From: Hoeflea_A sp039025395
GTDB lineage: Bacteria; Pseudomonadota; Alphaproteobacteria; Rhizobiales; Rhizobiaceae
Assembly (NCBI GenBank): GCA_039025395.1
Contig: JBCCOK010000021.1
Location: 9,627 to 73,626 of the forward strand
Length of the DNA: 64,000 bases
Direction: 5' to 3'
Both the position numbers and the translations under genes were made by a program. Shown here piece by piece: positions 7,763 through 16,954 of this stretch. Below the pieces are notes generated by a model. The model saw nothing but the letters and a program-made list of their open reading frames with translations, made no database searches and was not told where the DNA came from. Within the stretch, counting starts at the first letter, position 1; each line of letters opens with the position of its first letter.

Positions 7763-9265
7763 TTATTCCGCTCGGACGGTCTGTACAGCGGCCCAAATGG
7801 GTGGGTTGAGATCGGGTCCGACGAAATGGAGGATTTCCTCCTGGCTCAGTTCGGGATGAACGCGAAGCAATTCACGGGTCGCCCTGTTTAGAGCGTGGTG
7901 ATCGCCCGCTGCCGCGCAAATCGCGGTATAGGTCAGACGTGACAGATAGTTCTGGTCATCGCGCGACATGGCGCTTTGCGCTGCTTCGGTTGCAGCCGCA
8001 ATGTCGCCGCGCGCCAGTTCCGCCATGCTCAACACGGCCTCCCAAAGTCCAAGGCGGCTATCGGCCGGGCTGACGTTGATACCGGCCCGGATCTGCCGGA
8101 CCGCTCCATCAAAATCGCCCGCAAGCAGCTTGGCGCTGCCATCGGCCGCCAGGGCCTGGCCGTTTGTCGGGTCTAGCTCGACGGCACGCTTGAGTACCTG
8201 CTGACCCCGGTCGAGTTGCCCGACATCGCACAAGGCACAGCCCGCAAGGCCCAGCACCATGGAGTCCTGGGTCTCTTGCTCAAGCGCGGTCTCGGCCCGC
8301 GCTATGGCTGTTTTGATTGTCTCGGGCGTGCGCTCCGTACCGACCCGATAGGCAAGCGCATATACGATCGCTGCATAGGCATGCGCAAGCGCCATGCCGG
8401 GATCTGCATCTATCGCGGCGTCGAGACGTTGGCGCGCAATGTCAAAACTGCGCTTGTTCCAGCCATACGTCGCAATTGCTCCGGCCGCCTCCAGCAGCAG
8501 AACCTCAGGCGAATTTGTTTCGCCTTGGCCTGAAAACATCGTGACCATCGCCTTCATCATCGCCGGTTCGAAATGCTTCATGATCTGGAAAAGCAGAACC
8601 TCGGACGAACCGGCAACACGGTTGACCTCGAATGTGCGCGCCCAGATTTGCAGACCTGATCCGGTCTCGACGAGTGATGCATCGACGACGAGGTCGGATG
8701 CGCTCTGGGTGACCAGCAGATCGGCGACATGCGTTACGCCAATTTCAGAGTAGATATCCTGAACGTCCGCATCCGGCTTCGGCGGCTTCAGCTCGCCGTG
8801 GATACGCAAAAACGGCACACGATTAAGCGTCGTGCGGAACCGTCGCTTGAATGCCTGTGCCTCTGTGTCAGTCAGCGCGTTGTCCAGCGACGTGAGCTTG
8901 ACGACCAGGCATGGCTGCCTGAAGATTTTTTGATCGCTTGCGAAAGCGTCATGGCCGCCGGTCACTTCGCCGACAAACTGGAAGCCGCGCCCTCGCACTG
9001 TCTTGATACATCGCTGCGCCTCCCCCGAATCGCTCAGCGCCTTGCGCGCCGATTTGACCGCGGTGGAGATGGTCGTATCCGAAACAAAACGCCCCTCCCA
9101 TACGCTCTGCACAAGATCGTCTCGGGTCAGGAGTCTGCCGGGATTACGCGCGAACTCGAGAAGCAGGTCAATGACAAGGGGCTCCGTCTGTATCTCGGTG
9201 CCATTCCGTGACAATACGAAATTGTCGGAGTCCAGGGAAAAGTCTTCAAAACGGTAGATCGCCAT
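7763..9265 (-). CDS. Winged-helix transcriptional regulator with TPR domain (CadC/OmpR-type N-terminus)
   Basis: This 500-residue protein begins with a Trans_reg_C winged helix (about residues 1-100), including LLTRDDLVQSVWEGRFVSD and KTVRGRGFQFVGEV. A middle part resembles the TolB/adenylate-cyclase-associated region (VDASLVETGSGLQIWARTFE). The C-terminal half is made of TPR-like helices. It has no receiver domain and no obvious membrane helix, unlike CadC, so it is a cytoplasmic one-component regulator. The signal is unknown. It stands between a tautomerase gene and a 540-base gap. Confidence 0.8.
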   Translation of the reverse strand: MAIYRFEDFSLDSDNFVLSRNGTEIQTEPLVIDLLLEFARNPGRLLTRDDLVQSVWEGRFVSDTTISTAVKSARKALSDSGEAQRCIKTVRGRGFQFVGEVTGGHDAFASDQKIFRQPCLVVKLTSLDNALTDTEAQAFKRRFRTTLNRVPFLRIHGELKPPKPDADVQDIYSEIGVTHVADLLVTQSASDLVVDASLVETGSGLQIWARTFEVNRVAGSSEVLLFQIMKHFEPAMMKAMVTMFSGQGETNSPEVLLLEAAGAIATYGWNKRSFDIARQRLDAAIDADPGMALAHAYAAIVYALAYRVGTERTPETIKTAIARAETALEQETQDSMVLGLAGCALCDVGQLDRGQQVLKRAVELDPTNGQALAADGSAKLLAGDFDGAVRQIRAGINVSPADSRLGLWEAVLSMAELARGDIAAATEAAQSAMSRDDQNYLSRLTYTAICAAAGDHHALNRATRELLRVHPELSQEEILHFVGPDLNPPIWAAVQTVRAE

Positions 9266-9804
9266 TGCCCGCTTCTCAAAACAGTTGAACTTTCAGCAAA
9301 TATAAGCGCATCGAGGGTCGCCTGAAAAGCGATCAGAAGGCGAGCCTTGCGAACAGCCCGTAAGACAATCATCTGTGTCGACCCGAAGACAGCGTTGGTG
9401 AATGCCACAGCGTAAACAGAGTTTTCGGTGCGTTGGGACAGGTCGCCGCCGGTATGCCGAAGCGGCTTATGTTTAATGAGCTGGCTAATATAATGAAGGC
9501 GGTACCGGTGTCAGATATCGTCGCTCTATGTATCTGGAGAGTGCCGCCGCCATATGTGGGGTACGGAATCACCGCTCAATACGTCAGCCGCAGCTGAAAT
9601 CGCTTTTCTCTTTGCATTCCGTTTTGCAATTTTGCGCCTTTCGTTATGAGGCGAGGGGACCCTTTCGCATTTTAGCGCTGATCCAAGAATGAATTTTCGT
9701 AAAAAAATTCGGCTGTTAGCCGACGATCACACCTGCAAGGAAAACCGCCGTAAAACTGTAATCTAAGGCTGATAGGCGTTCTCGAAGGATATCAGGAGAA
9801 CGCC
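9266..9804. other. Control region upstream of the phosphonate/phosphate operon
   Basis: No credible gene. A TCGGCT/AGCCGA hairpin (9709-9723) is followed on the minus strand by seven T, which resembles an intrinsic terminator pointing away from phnC. I looked for a Pho box (two CTGTCAT-like units at 11-base period). The closest match, CTGTAAT...CTGATAG at 9756-9775, has the wrong period. Confidence 0.4.
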
Positions 9805-10638
9805 TTGTTAGATGTTAGCAATGTAACAAAGACCTTCGGTTCAGTCACGGCTGTGAATGGGTTGACGTTCGCCGCCGACGGACCGCAGATTATTGGGATC
9901 ATCGGCCGCTCCGGTGCCGGAAAATCCACATTCTTGCGGATGATGAACCGGATGACTGACGCCAGTGGCGGTGAAATCATCGTGAATGGCACCAACGTTC
10001 TGGGCCTCAGGGGACGGGACAAGCTGGAATGGCAGCGCAACTGTGCAATGATTTTCCAGCAGTTCAACCTTGTTCCGCGGCTGGACGTTATCACCAACGT
10101 CATCCTTGGTCGGCTCAACCAGCAATCCGTTCTGCGTTCTTCCCTTATGTTCTTCACACGTCAGGAGCGACGCGAGGCGCTTCTGCTTCTCGAAAGGTTT
10201 GGTGTCGCAGAAGCAGCGCTGCAACGGGCCGAAACACTTTCAGGCGGACAGCAGCAGCGCGTTGCCATATGCCGCGCCATGATGCAGCAACCAAAGTTCA
10301 TTCTCGCCGATGAGCCGATCGCTTCGCTTGATCCGCTCAATGCGCGGCTGGTGATGGAAGCGCTGCAAAAAATCAACAGAGAAGAACGCATCACGGTCAT
10401 TTGCAACCTGCATACACTCGACACCGCCCGCACCTATTGCGATCGGGTGATCGGCATGCGCGCCGGTGAAAAGGTCTTCGATAACGCGCCGGAGGCGCTG
10501 ACCGACAGTATGGCGCGAGAAATTTACGGTGCTGAAGCGGACGACGCATTCGAAGGCTCGATTACGTCGACTTCGCTCGGGCCGGCATCAAAGCAACCCG
10601 AACCTCGACATGTGAACGCCAGCGTTGGCGTGCACTAA
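9805..10638 (+). CDS. phnC: Phosphonate/phosphate ABC transporter ATP-binding protein
   Basis: This is a 277-residue ATPase. Walker A is GRSGAGKST, the Q-loop region is FQQFNLVPRLDV, the signature is LSGGQQQRVAI and Walker B is ILADEPIASLDP, all close to PhnC. The start is TTG at 9805, six bases after CAGGAG; no ATG fits. It is first of four genes in the order ATPase, binding protein, permease, permease, the rhizobial phoCDET layout. No C-P lyase genes follow, so uptake of phosphate or phosphonate for use elsewhere is the likely role. Confidence 0.92.
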   Translation: MLDVSNVTKTFGSVTAVNGLTFAADGPQIIGIIGRSGAGKSTFLRMMNRMTDASGGEIIVNGTNVLGLRGRDKLEWQRNCAMIFQQFNLVPRLDVITNVILGRLNQQSVLRSSLMFFTRQERREALLLLERFGVAEAALQRAETLSGGQQQRVAICRAMMQQPKFILADEPIASLDPLNARLVMEALQKINREERITVICNLHTLDTARTYCDRVIGMRAGEKVFDNAPEALTDSMAREIYGAEADDAFEGSITSTSLGPASKQPEPRHVNASVGVH

Positions 10639-10680
10639 CCGGCGCTCTCGGCGCCATGCAAAGCGAAACAGGAGACGAAC

Positions 10681-11622
10681 ATGATCATTCGCTTCGCCGC
10701 GGCGATTGCCGTGAGCACCATTGCAACGACCGCCTTTGCGATTGACTACAAGGGCCCGACTTTCGACCTGTCGACTGTACAGCCCGAGTTCCGCATCGGT
10801 TTCCTCGGAGACGAAGCCGCTCAGGATATTATCGCCCGCAACGAGTGCCTGAAAGACTATGTCGAGGCCGCATTCAATATACCGGCTAAGATGTTTACGT
10901 TCAAAGATTACGCCGGGACGATGGAGAGTTTTGCAGGCGGCAATCTTGATTACACCTGGTTTGGCGCGTCCGGTTATGCGGGACTTTACCTGCAAGATCC
11001 TGAAATTGGCGAACCGATCATGACCCGCATGCAGCCGACCGGCGATACGGGTTATTATTCCGTCATGGTGACGCTGGCTGACAGCGGCATTGAGTCGCTG
11101 GACGACATGGAGGGCAAATCGTTGGGCTTTGCCGATCCAAACTCAACATCAGGCTACCTGATTCCTTCGATTGAGCTGATTGATAAGGTGGGCAACCTAC
11201 AGGAGTACTTTGCATCGACCGAATTCCAGGGTGGCCATGAAAACGGTGTTCTCGCCGTGCTCAACGGCGATGTTGACGCTGCCGTTACATGGGTTTCAGG
11301 CGTCGGGGCATGGGAAGAGGGCTACACGTCCGGCAATCTGCGCAAAATGGTCGACAAGGGCATTCTCAACATGGATGACATTCGCCAGATCTGGTCTTCG
11401 AACTTGATTCCGAACGGTCCGATCGTGGTACGCAAGGCGCTGCCTCAGGAAGCCAAGGATACCATGCTCGGCATGAAGCAGTGGATCCTCGCAAACGATC
11501 CGGAATGTGCCGAAGACATCGCCAATGGTGTCGTCAAGGCCTGGGTCCCGGTGGACCATTCTTTCTACGAAGTCATCGTCAAGGCCCGCAAGGCCAAGAT
11601 TGAAGCTGCCAAAAGCAACTAA
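10681..11622 (+). CDS. phnD: Phosphonate/phosphate ABC transporter substrate-binding protein
   Basis: This 313-residue protein has a signal peptide (cleavage after TTAFA) and the start follows AGGAGACGA. PhnD-type features are FRIGFLGDEAAQD, a ligand-loop region FAGGNLDYTWFGASGYAGL, LGFADPNSTSGYLIP and DVDAAVTWVSG. It delivers phosphonate or phosphate to the two PhnE permeases. It resembles S. meliloti PhoD in operon position. Confidence 0.9.
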   Translation: MIIRFAAAIAVSTIATTAFAIDYKGPTFDLSTVQPEFRIGFLGDEAAQDIIARNECLKDYVEAAFNIPAKMFTFKDYAGTMESFAGGNLDYTWFGASGYAGLYLQDPEIGEPIMTRMQPTGDTGYYSVMVTLADSGIESLDDMEGKSLGFADPNSTSGYLIPSIELIDKVGNLQEYFASTEFQGGHENGVLAVLNGDVDAAVTWVSGVGAWEEGYTSGNLRKMVDKGILNMDDIRQIWSSNLIPNGPIVVRKALPQEAKDTMLGMKQWILANDPECAEDIANGVVKAWVPVDHSFYEVIVKARKAKIEAAKSN

Positions 11623-11681
11623 ACCGCTTTGAGGGCGTGCGGGGTTTCCCGCGCGTCCCTTCTCGCGCGCCGAGAGGTACA

Positions 11682-12539
11682 ATGGCCGCTATCCTCCCTG
11701 CCCATCTGACCCAGCTGGAAAGCGAGATGCACCGCCTGCAACGGCGCAAGTCTCTCTATACGGTCATGGGCATCGCAATTGCGGCCGCGATTGCCTTCAT
11801 CGGCATCGACATGGCCAACAGATCCAATGCCACGCCATTCAGCCAGGGCATTTCCAAGATATTCGATTTCCCGTTGGACATGATCCACATGAGCTACGAG
11901 CTCGGATTTGCCCGGTGGTTTCAGCGGGTTGGGGAATTCTTGCCAGACCTTGTCATCACGTTGAACATGGCTTTGCTGTCAACCTTGCTGGGCTTTGTCT
12001 TCGCCGTTGTCCTGGCTTGCCTTGCATCGCGCAACATCATGCGCAACGCGGCGGTCGTGATGTTTACCCGGCGAATGATGGATTTGTTCCGCTCGTTCCC
12101 CGAGATCGTGATCGCCCTTATCTTCCTATACCTGATGGGCAAAAGCCTTCTGCCTGCAGTGATAGCCATCACGATTCACACGGCCGGCGCATTGGGCAAG
12201 CTATTCTCCGAGGCCATAGAGAACATCGACAACAAGCCGCTTGAGGGGCTGGCTTCGACCGGTGGGGGCTGGATGAGCCGTATTCGCTTCGGCGTCTTCC
12301 CGCAAGTCATGCCTCTTTTCTTCAGCTACGCCATTCTTCGGCTTGAGATCAATGTCCGCGCTTCGACCATTCTTGGCTTCTTCGGCGCCGGGGGTATTGG
12401 ACAGGCATTATCGACGATGATCCAGTGGCGAGACGGCGGCAGGGTCACCGCAATCTTCGTCCTGCTGGTCGCCACGATTGTGGCCCTTGATTATCTCTCC
12501 GACTGGATCCGATCGAGACAGATTGGAAAACGCTCATGA
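11682..12539 (+). CDS. phnE: Phosphonate/phosphate ABC transporter permease 1
   Basis: This 285-residue membrane protein starts at ATG 11682 behind GAGAGG. The permease core includes LVITLNMALLSTLLGF, the FRSFPEIVIALIFL segment and the EAA loop EGLASTGGGWMSRIRFGVFPQ, all typical of PhnE. It overlaps the second permease by ATGA. It corresponds in position to PhoE of rhizobial PhoCDET. Confidence 0.9.
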   Translation: MAAILPAHLTQLESEMHRLQRRKSLYTVMGIAIAAAIAFIGIDMANRSNATPFSQGISKIFDFPLDMIHMSYELGFARWFQRVGEFLPDLVITLNMALLSTLLGFVFAVVLACLASRNIMRNAAVVMFTRRMMDLFRSFPEIVIALIFLYLMGKSLLPAVIAITIHTAGALGKLFSEAIENIDNKPLEGLASTGGGWMSRIRFGVFPQVMPLFFSYAILRLEINVRASTILGFFGAGGIGQALSTMIQWRDGGRVTAIFVLLVATIVALDYLSDWIRSRQIGKRS

Positions 12540-13900
12540 GTGCCTCCACCGGCATAGATCTGAAGAAGATCGAGGCCGATGTCGATCGGGCGGCCGGTCG
12601 TCACCGGTTCTGGTTCTTCGCTGCGGCCGCTGCGATATTAGCCTACCTGGCGTTTTCGTGGGTACAGTTCGAGATTGGCAGCGTTGCCGAAAAATGGCGC
12701 CCAGATCGCGCAGCGCTCTTCGTGCTCGACACCTATGCGCACAAAGACCACGTTACGATGCGATGGAAATCGCCCGAGGAGGTTCGCATCGCCTTCGAGG
12801 GCGGGCGGCGCGAGGTCTACGATCCCAAACCCGACTGGTTTGTCGAAGGCGATGATGGCGGTCGGGTCATCAATTTCGCCAATGGCGGCAAAATCACCTA
12901 TTTCGACGATCACGTCACGATGGACTGGCCGGGCTATGATGAGAGCTTCGAGTTCCGGCTGAACGACAACAACAAGCCCTATATAGTCGGCTACCTTGAC
13001 CGACTTGAAGAGCTGCCGGAATGGATGCGGCAGACGGAAAACAAGATCGAGATACGGCCATCGCTGTATGAACGGCTTCAGGTAGGCACGCTCAAAGTCG
13101 AGGTTCATCGCTATGAGCTCGGTTGGAAATACTTCTGGTTCGACTTCGACAGTCCGCTTGTCGACACGGGAATCGTTCCGGCAATCGGCTCGATATTTTC
13201 CGGTGAACGCATCGTGCCGGAAATGTCGAATGCCACGCTGGTCTGGAGCGAGTTTCGCGACAATGCAATCTGGCAGCATGGCACGGTTTTGAATGCCATG
13301 CTTGAGACGATTTTCATGGCGGTGCTGGGCACCATGATCGCCTCGGCGGTCGGGCTGCCTCTGGCTTTTATGGCCGCCAGAAATGTACAGCCTCTAATGG
13401 CCGTACGATTTGCGCTTCGCCGGCTATTCGACCTTTTGCGCGGCATCGATACCTTGATCTGGTCCCTCATATTCCTGCGCGCGTTCGGACCGGGCCTTTT
13501 TACCGGCATTTTCGCCATTGCGTTTACGGACACCGGTACGCTTGGAAAGCTGATGTCCGAAGCGGTCGAGAACGCCGACGACCGGCAGCGTGAGGGTATG
13601 CAATCAACCGGTGCCAACAAGGTGCAACAGCACCGTTTCGGCATCCTGCCGCAGATCATGCCCGTGTTTATTTCGCAGTCACTCTATTATTTGGAGTCCA
13701 ATACGCGCAGCGCAGTGATCATTGGGGCCATGGGCGCCGGCGGCATTGGGTTGCAGTTTCTGGGCGCGCTGCAGACCGGCAACGATTTCGAAAACGTTGC
13801 CTATATGGCGCTGCTGGTTCTGATCACGGTAATCGCAATGGATGCCATGTCGTCGCGACTGCGGCTGATCCTGATCGGAATCGAAAAGGCTCCGAAATAA
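12536..13900 (+). CDS. phnE: Phosphonate/phosphate ABC transporter permease 2, long form
   Basis: This 454-residue permease is much longer than permease 1. After one N-terminal helix (about 23-45) it has an extra domain of about 200 residues, probably periplasmic, rich in Asp and aromatic residues (EVYDPKPDWFVEGDDGG). The usual PhnE core follows, with RGIDTLIWSLIFLRAFG and EAA loop EGMQSTGANKVQQHRFGILPQ. The long form matches PhoT of rhizobia. Two different permeases imply a heterodimeric channel. Confidence 0.9.
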   Translation: MSASTGIDLKKIEADVDRAAGRHRFWFFAAAAAILAYLAFSWVQFEIGSVAEKWRPDRAALFVLDTYAHKDHVTMRWKSPEEVRIAFEGGRREVYDPKPDWFVEGDDGGRVINFANGGKITYFDDHVTMDWPGYDESFEFRLNDNNKPYIVGYLDRLEELPEWMRQTENKIEIRPSLYERLQVGTLKVEVHRYELGWKYFWFDFDSPLVDTGIVPAIGSIFSGERIVPEMSNATLVWSEFRDNAIWQHGTVLNAMLETIFMAVLGTMIASAVGLPLAFMAARNVQPLMAVRFALRRLFDLLRGIDTLIWSLIFLRAFGPGLFTGIFAIAFTDTGTLGKLMSEAVENADDRQREGMQSTGANKVQQHRFGILPQIMPVFISQSLYYLESNTRSAVIIGAMGAGGIGLQFLGALQTGNDFENVAYMALLVLITVIAMDAMSSRLRLILIGIEKAPK

Positions 13901-13935
13901 AGTCAACGCAACTCGCTCTGGAAATGGAGACCAGC

Positions 13936-14283
13936 ATGATCCGCCCTATCGTCCTTATGCTCGCAATGACGGCGCTGCCATTTGCAGCTCATGCCCAGGA
14001 GCAACAAGCCGGAAATGACGCAAGCACCAACACAGAAGAGACCTTTCAGGCACTAATTGATCAGTGTGATGACATTGACGCGTTGATGTTGCGTGCGCGC
14101 ATCCGCCTACAGATCCCTCACACCACCACAGACGCCGCAAGCAAGGCCCAGGAAATGCTCGATAGCGCCTTTGCGCAATGCGGCGGAGGCGACCTCGATG
14201 CGGCCAAGTCAATGTTGGAAGAAGCACTCGCACTTGCCGAAGCCGGTACGACCGAAAACTTTGGAGCCGACGGCTCGAACTGA
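13936..14283 (+). CDS. Small exported hypothetical protein
   Basis: This is a 115-residue protein. ATG 13936 follows GGAG and gives a clean signal peptide ending AAHAQ; ATG 13924 would add four residues. The mature part is helical and acidic, with two Cys (QCDD and QCGG) that could bridge. It lies 35 bases after the second phnE on the same strand, so it may be co-transcribed with the transporter. No family recognised. Confidence 0.6.
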   Translation: MIRPIVLMLAMTALPFAAHAQEQQAGNDASTNTEETFQALIDQCDDIDALMLRARIRLQIPHTTTDAASKAQEMLDSAFAQCGGGDLDAAKSMLEEALALAEAGTTENFGADGSN

Positions 14284-14344
14284 CGCAGCCGAGCAAGAAA
14301 ATCAGACAGTGATTGCCGAACTTGGCCTCAAGTGGGGCGGGCGG

Positions 14345-14560
14345 TTAGCCGGGCACCAATTCACGCACCCGGTCAAGCCTGTGCTGTAAACGATTGCGAT
14401 GTTCGCGCAAATCGTCGATCCGCTGCAGATTGTGGGAGCGGCCGACTGGCTCGGGCATGAAGTCTTCCTGCTCATTGATATGAGCGAGGCGCCGTTCGAT
14501 CTCGGACTGTACGAATGCAAGTTCTGTTTCGATCGACTGAATGGTATCATTGCTGTTCAT
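14345..14560 (-). CDS. Small coiled-coil hypothetical protein
   Basis: This 71-residue, highly charged, mostly helical protein has heptad-like spacing (TELAFVQSEIERRLAHINEQ and RIDDLREHRNRLQHRLDRV). AGGGG lies eight bases before the ATG. It has no Cys, no membrane segment and no signal. It could be a small structural or DNA-associated protein. Support is the ribosome site and coherent heptads only. Confidence 0.5.
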   Translation of the reverse strand: MNSNDTIQSIETELAFVQSEIERRLAHINEQEDFMPEPVGRSHNLQRIDDLREHRNRLQHRLDRVRELVPG

Positions 14561-14688
14561 AGCGAAAACCCCTGTATTCGCGGCTCTATGTGCATGTTTG
14601 TTATTAAGAAAACGTTGCCTGCTAACGGACCGTCAGACGACCATGGCTGCAACGGTTTGAGCGGTCATAATTCGCCGGCTCTATAAAA

Positions 14689-15126
14689 TCAATGGGTGAA
14701 CGGTGTCGGTGTACCGTAGCACGATCCGGCGACAAATCTGCGAATGATGGCATCCACTCCGCCTGTTTCCGACGCATAGAGCATCAGATCGATCATCGAC
14801 ACGCAGGCGTGCAGATGACCCTTGAGCGTTTCCAGTTCTCGTTGCTGTTCGCCAGCGCCCTCGTGGTCCAGCCTGTCGAGATTTCGCCTCGCAGCCTTCG
14901 CGTGCCACTGGAGCGCCGAAATGTAGGACCGACTTCCGGTTTTTCGCTCGCACTTTTTCAGGATTGGTACGATGACTTGGCGTTTGATTTTGTCCGCACC
15001 AAACATGTCCGGCTTATCCGACAGAGCGTTCAATGTTGCAATCAGCTGTCGCTTGCGGCGTTTCCAAACAAGCTTTTCGCTGGCAGAAAGCCGGCTCGCC
15101 ACCTTGGCTTCGTCGCTGGAGTTCAT
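14689..15126 (-). CDS. Hypothetical basic helical protein
   Basis: This 145-residue protein begins with a strongly basic segment (EKLVWKRRKRQL) and continues as predicted helices. AAGGA precedes the start. The opposite strand also has an open frame of the same extent, but the minus frame has the ribosome site and a more natural composition. It shares orientation with the small coiled-coil gene at 14345, 128 bases downstream. No family recognised. Confidence 0.5.
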   Translation of the reverse strand: MNSSDEAKVASRLSASEKLVWKRRKRQLIATLNALSDKPDMFGADKIKRQVIVPILKKCERKTGSRSYISALQWHAKAARRNLDRLDHEGAGEQQRELETLKGHLHACVSMIDLMLYASETGGVDAIIRRFVAGSCYGTPTPFTH

Positions 15127-15440
15127 AGATGACTATCCTTTTCGTCCCTAAGCGCCACCTTTACGCGAGTAGGTAGGGCACATTTCGCTGACCGCCAGAT
15201 GGGGATCAATTGTGGCGAATTGTAGCCACTCGATAACACTGTCTGACGAACAAGCGGCTACTTTCATTTCGGTCTGGAAGCGCAGTGAAGCGCAGCTCCG
15301 CAAGCCCGGTCCCGGATCCGTCTGTTCAGCAAGCGCAAAAGGCAGTGGATATTCTGCATCAAAGACGGTTCAAGCCGGGACCGTCTTGCACTACGGTGCG
15401 GCGTACCGCAACCCAAGATCGTGATGGAGGGAAGGTCACC
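15127..15440. other. Upstream region of TRAP operon and divergent gene
   Basis: About 310 bases. No gene is likely: the frame reaching back from the TRAP gene lacks a family match before the signal peptide. It presumably holds divergent promoters, but none stands out. Confidence 0.4.
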
Positions 15441-16439
15441 GTGAAACGCCTGCTTATCGCCGCAGCAACGGCTGTTACAATTCTGCTTTCGCCGGCGCTC
15501 GCTTCGGCTGAAAAGACCATCCGGGTGACGTTGCAGCTTCCCGAGAGCCATTCCCTCGGTCAGAACTGGAACCGCTTCAAGGAGATCGTTGAACGGGAAA
15601 GCAATGGCAGCCTGGCTCTCGAGCTCTTTCCTTCGGCGCAGCTATACAAGGATAACCAGGTTCCCCAGGCGGTGGGTTCAGGCGCGATCGAAGCTGGTTC
15701 GGCATTCCTTGGCCGGTTTGCGGGATCGGTTCCGGCAGTCGATGTCGTCGCGCTACCATTCTTCTTCAAGGATGAAGCGGCCCTGCGATTGTCGATTTCT
15801 ACCGGCTCTCCCATGCGGCAGCTTCTGGATGATGCCATCCTGCAGGAAACCGGCGCTCGGGTGTTATGGTGGCAGGCATTTGGCCGCAACGTCTATCTGA
15901 GCAGGGGCGAGCCGTTGCAGGTGCCGGCGGATGTACGCGGCAAAAAAGTGCGGACATACGGAAAGGTGCAGAGCTGGACGGTAGAAGCGCTCGGCGGCGC
16001 GCCAACACTCATGTCCGGTTCGCAGCAGTTTCTGGCTTATCAGCAAGGCGCGGTCGACGTCGGTATGACCGGCGCGTCGGCGGTCGAAAGCCGTAAGCTC
16101 TACGAGGTGATGGATTCGATGACGCTGACTTTCGACAGCGTGATCGAATTCGTTGCGGTCATCAACAACAACTTCTTCGAAAGCCTCTCAAACGAAGAGC
16201 AACAGCTCATCCTCGATGCGGCTTTGACAGTCGAGAGCGAATTGCGCGATGAAATCTACGCGCAGGAAGCACAGGCGGTGGAGGCATTGAGGAGCAAAAT
16301 GGATGTCGTTGACCTGACCGCTGAGGAGCGAGATCAGTGGCGTCAGGCAACCAGCGGCGTGATCGACCGTTTCACGGCCGATGTCGGTGACACGGGCGAA
16401 GCGGTGGTCAAGGCCGGTCTCGAAGAAGGAGGTCAATAG
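15441..16439 (+). CDS. dctP: TRAP transporter substrate-binding protein DctP
   Basis: This is a 332-residue protein. GTG 15441, behind GGAGGGAAGG, gives a signal peptide (VKRLLIAAATAVTILL...ASA); earlier in-frame codons would add 52 unrelated residues. DctP features are QLPESHSLGQNWNRFKEIVE, the conserved Arg segment in VRGKKVRTYGKVQSW and QFLAYQQGAVDVGMTG. It binds a carboxylate-type ligand in the periplasm and works with the membrane subunits directly downstream (five-base gap). Confidence 0.9.
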   Translation: MKRLLIAAATAVTILLSPALASAEKTIRVTLQLPESHSLGQNWNRFKEIVERESNGSLALELFPSAQLYKDNQVPQAVGSGAIEAGSAFLGRFAGSVPAVDVVALPFFFKDEAALRLSISTGSPMRQLLDDAILQETGARVLWWQAFGRNVYLSRGEPLQVPADVRGKKVRTYGKVQSWTVEALGGAPTLMSGSQQFLAYQQGAVDVGMTGASAVESRKLYEVMDSMTLTFDSVIEFVAVINNNFFESLSNEEQQLILDAALTVESELRDEIYAQEAQAVEALRSKMDVVDLTAEERDQWRQATSGVIDRFTADVGDTGEAVVKAGLEEGGQ

Positions 16440-16444
16440 CCTCC

Positions 16445-16954
16445 ATGCACCGGTTTGTCAGGACTGCCGATTGGCTTTCCGAAATGACCGGCAGGCTTGC
16501 CGCCTGGATCTTTGTCTTGATCGGCTTGTTCGTCACCTATGAGGTGGTGATGCGCTACGTTTTCGTGTCGCCGACCATATGGGTCGATGAAACGGCGCGG
16601 ATCGGACAGATTTGGGCGGCCTATCTTGCAGCCGCCTTCACCCTTAAACACCGCGAACTTGTGGTGATCGACGTCCTTTTCAGGAAACCCGGAACGCTTG
16701 GCCGTAAATTGTGCGAGACATTCGCTTTGGCCGTCATCGCCGTGTTCTGCTTTGTAACGGTGTATTATGGCTTTGAGCTTTGGCTTTTTGCCACGCTCAG
16801 GGGCCACACGACCGACAGCTTCCTGGCGCTGCCCAATTGGTTCACCGATGCATCCGTATGGATCGGATTTGCACTTCTTGCCCTGCAAGCGTTCGCCGAA
16901 CTCATCAGGCTCTGGCACCCCTCTTACGCGGCACCGCACCCGACAGGTCCATGA
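16445..16954 (+). CDS. dctQ: TRAP transporter small permease DctQ
   Basis: This 169-residue protein has four predicted membrane helices, as usual for DctQ. Motifs are YEVVMRYVF and TIWVDETARIGQIWAAYLAAAF, the family hallmark around the second helix, and HRELVVIDVLF. It sits between dctP and dctM and overlaps dctM by ATGA (16951-16954). Confidence 0.9.
   Translation: MHRFVRTADWLSEMTGRLAAWIFVLIGLFVTYEVVMRYVFVSPTIWVDETARIGQIWAAYLAAAFTLKHRELVVIDVLFRKPGTLGRKLCETFALAVIAVFCFVTVYYGFELWLFATLRGHTTDSFLALPNWFTDASVWIGFALLALQAFAELIRLWHPSYAAPHPTGP

Noticed and set aside
9369..9572. 67-codon minus-strand frame in the phn control region
   Set aside because: Odd composition and no ribosome site.
9756..9775. 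Possible Pho box upstream of phnC
   Set aside because: The two CTG units are 13 bases apart instead of 11 and match the consensus poorly.
14692..15132. Plus-strand frame opposite the basic helical protein
   Set aside because: The minus frame has a ribosome site and a more protein-like composition. Only one of the two is likely real.
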